Of a DNA stretch of 64,000 nt, positions 63,021 through 64,000 are shown one piece after another. The notes below the pieces were generated by a model. It saw only the letters and a program-made list of their open reading frames with translations, did no database searches and had not been told where the DNA came from. Both the position numbers and the translations under genes were made by a program. This DNA is from CAVVST01 sp963750995. Lineage in GTDB: Bacteria > Acidobacteriota > Vicinamibacteria > Vicinamibacterales > UBA2999. The stretch is from NCBI GenBank assembly GCA_963750995.1, contig CAVVST010000002.1:496001-560000 (forward strand), given 5' to 3'. The stretch's first letter is position 1. Each line of letters begins with the position of its first letter.

Positions 63021-64000
63021 ATGAGCACGCTCACCAACGGGCGTCAGGCGCCGCCCGCGGCGGCGGCGGCAAGCACGTCATCCACGCGCGCCTGGAGCGT
63101 CCACGACGCAAGCGAGCTCTACGAAGTCTCGCGGTGGGGGCATGGCTACTTCTCGGTCAACCAGGCCGGTCACGTCCAGGTCCATCCGACCAAAGAGCCC
63201 GCTCGCGCGATCGATCTGAAGGAACTCGTCGACCGGCTCCAGCTCCGCGGCATCAGCCTGCCGGTGCTCGTCCGGTTCACCGACATCCTGCGTCATCGCC
63301 TTGGGGAAATTCACGCCGCCTTCCAGGGCGCCATCACCCAGAACCAGTACCAGGGCGGCTACAGCTGCGTCTACCCCATCAAGGTCAACCAGCAGCGGCA
63401 GGTCGTCGAGGAGGTGCTCAACTTCGGCAGGCCGTATCGCTTCGGACTCGAGGCCGGGTCGAAGCCGGAACTGCTCGCGGTGATCGCGCTGGCCGACAAC
63501 GACACGCCGATCATCTGCAACGGCTTCAAGGACGCCGAGTACATCGAAACGGCGATGCTGGCACTCAAGATTGGCCGCAACATCATTCCGGTCATCGAGA
63601 AATACACCGAATTGGGCCTGATTCTCGAGGCCGCCGAAAAAATGGGCGTCCGGCCACAGATTGGCGTGCGCGTGAAACTCGCCTCGCGCGGCAGCGGCCG
63701 ATGGCAGTCGTCGGGCGGGTTCCGGTCGAAATTCGGCCTGACGGTCACCGAGATCATGCGCGGCCTGGAAGAGCTGAAGTCGCGCAACATGCAGGACTGC
63801 CTGAAGCTGCTGCACTTCCACCTTGGCAGCCAGATCACCAACATCCGCATCGTCAAGGGCGCGCTCAACGAGGCGGCGCGCGTCTACACGGAGCTCTCCC
63901 GGCTGGGCGCCGGGCTGCAGTATCTCGATGTCGGGGGCGGCCTGGGCGTCGATTACGACGGATCGCAAACCAACTTCGAATCGAGCATGAACTATACGCT
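63021..64000 (+). CDS. speA: Biosynthetic arginine decarboxylase, 3' end cut by window edge
   Basis: At least 326 residues of a PLP-dependent biosynthetic arginine decarboxylase, which makes agmatine for polyamine synthesis. The PLP-Lys is in SCVYPIKVNQQRQVVEE. Other family blocks are WSVHDASELYEVSRWGHGYF, LPVLVRFTDILRHRL, GLEAGSKPELLAVIAL, IICNGFKDAEYIETAMLA, VRVKLASRGSGRWQSSGG, LLHFHLGSQITNIRIVK and YLDVGGGLGVDYDGS. All match SpeA rather than the ornithine/diaminopimelate type. The N-terminus has a 20-residue Ala/Ser/Thr-rich lead before the conserved start. The gene runs off the right edge. Confidence 0.96.
   Translation, partial: MSTLTNGRQAPPAAAAASTSSTRAWSVHDASELYEVSRWGHGYFSVNQAGHVQVHPTKEPARAIDLKELVDRLQLRGISLPVLVRFTDILRHRLGEIHAAFQGAITQNQYQGGYSCVYPIKVNQQRQVVEEVLNFGRPYRFGLEAGSKPELLAVIALADNDTPIICNGFKDAEYIETAMLALKIGRNIIPVIEKYTELGLILEAAEKMGVRPQIGVRVKLASRGSGRWQSSGGFRSKFGLTVTEIMRGLEELKSRNMQDCLKLLHFHLGSQITNIRIVKGALNEAARVYTELSRLGAGLQYLDVGGGLGVDYDGSQTNFESSMNYT

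Overview
The window is GC-rich DNA from a diderm bacterium, most plausibly an acidobacterium of the Vicinamibacteria type. No rRNA is present to prove this. The argument rests on gene content: paired DUF6152 and GxW-type exported proteins, tandem DUF5916 outer-membrane proteins, a peptidase/beta-propeller/Omp85 fusion, Tat-exported molybdenum and thiamine-diphosphate enzymes, and many small signal-peptide proteins. No transposase, integrase, phage gene, CRISPR array, rRNA or tRNA was recognised. This looks like core chromosome.

Layout. 1-3.1 kb: two divergent operons of DUF6152 and GxW exported proteins. 3.2-10.9 kb: small proteins, an exported amidohydrolase, a Tat-exported molybdenum hydroxylase with its 2Fe-2S subunit, a DsbA-like oxidoreductase and Ada. 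10.9-20.7 kb: M28 peptidase, B12-binding radical SAM enzyme, a metallothionein-like protein, a PepSY membrane protein, an MBL/aldo-keto reductase/EEP phosphatase/nucleotidyltransferase run, a decayed gene and a ferredoxin. 20.8-29.7 kb: UbiB-like kinase and an AddAB-type helicase-nuclease. 29.9-32.3 kb: a Tat-exported ThDP enzyme and a c-type cytochrome. 32.4-37.3 kb: the N-degron operon aat-clpS-clpA-pdxH, divergent from gluQ. 37.6-44.2 kb: the peptidase/propeller/barrel fusion, a BON lipoprotein, a TPR metallopeptidase, an RRM protein and a flippase-like protein. 44.2-51.3 kb: a minus-strand run with a methionine-type aminotransferase, an FAD disulfide reductase, ahcY and an ArsR-methyltransferase regulator. 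51.4-56.6 kb: two tandem DUF5916 proteins. 56.7-64 kb: a two-component system, pepF, thrC, a hotdog thioesterase and the start of speA.

Functional units. aat, clpS, clpA and pdxH abut or overlap, and the first three form the complete bacterial Leu/N-degron pathway. The ArsR-methyltransferase fusion next to ahcY resembles S-adenosylhomocysteine-responsive (SahR-type) control. AddA and AddB overlap by four bases.

Two window-wide cautions and curiosities. First, at least thirty single-base frameshifts interrupt otherwise well-conserved genes. They cluster between about 44.7 and 50.8 kb and mostly look like one extra base, including in ahcY. I read them as sequence errors and annotate whole genes across them. 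Second, many intergenic gaps carry short locus-specific repeated words arranged as inverted repeats, with one perfect 35-bp hairpin; these are the most unusual non-coding structures here.
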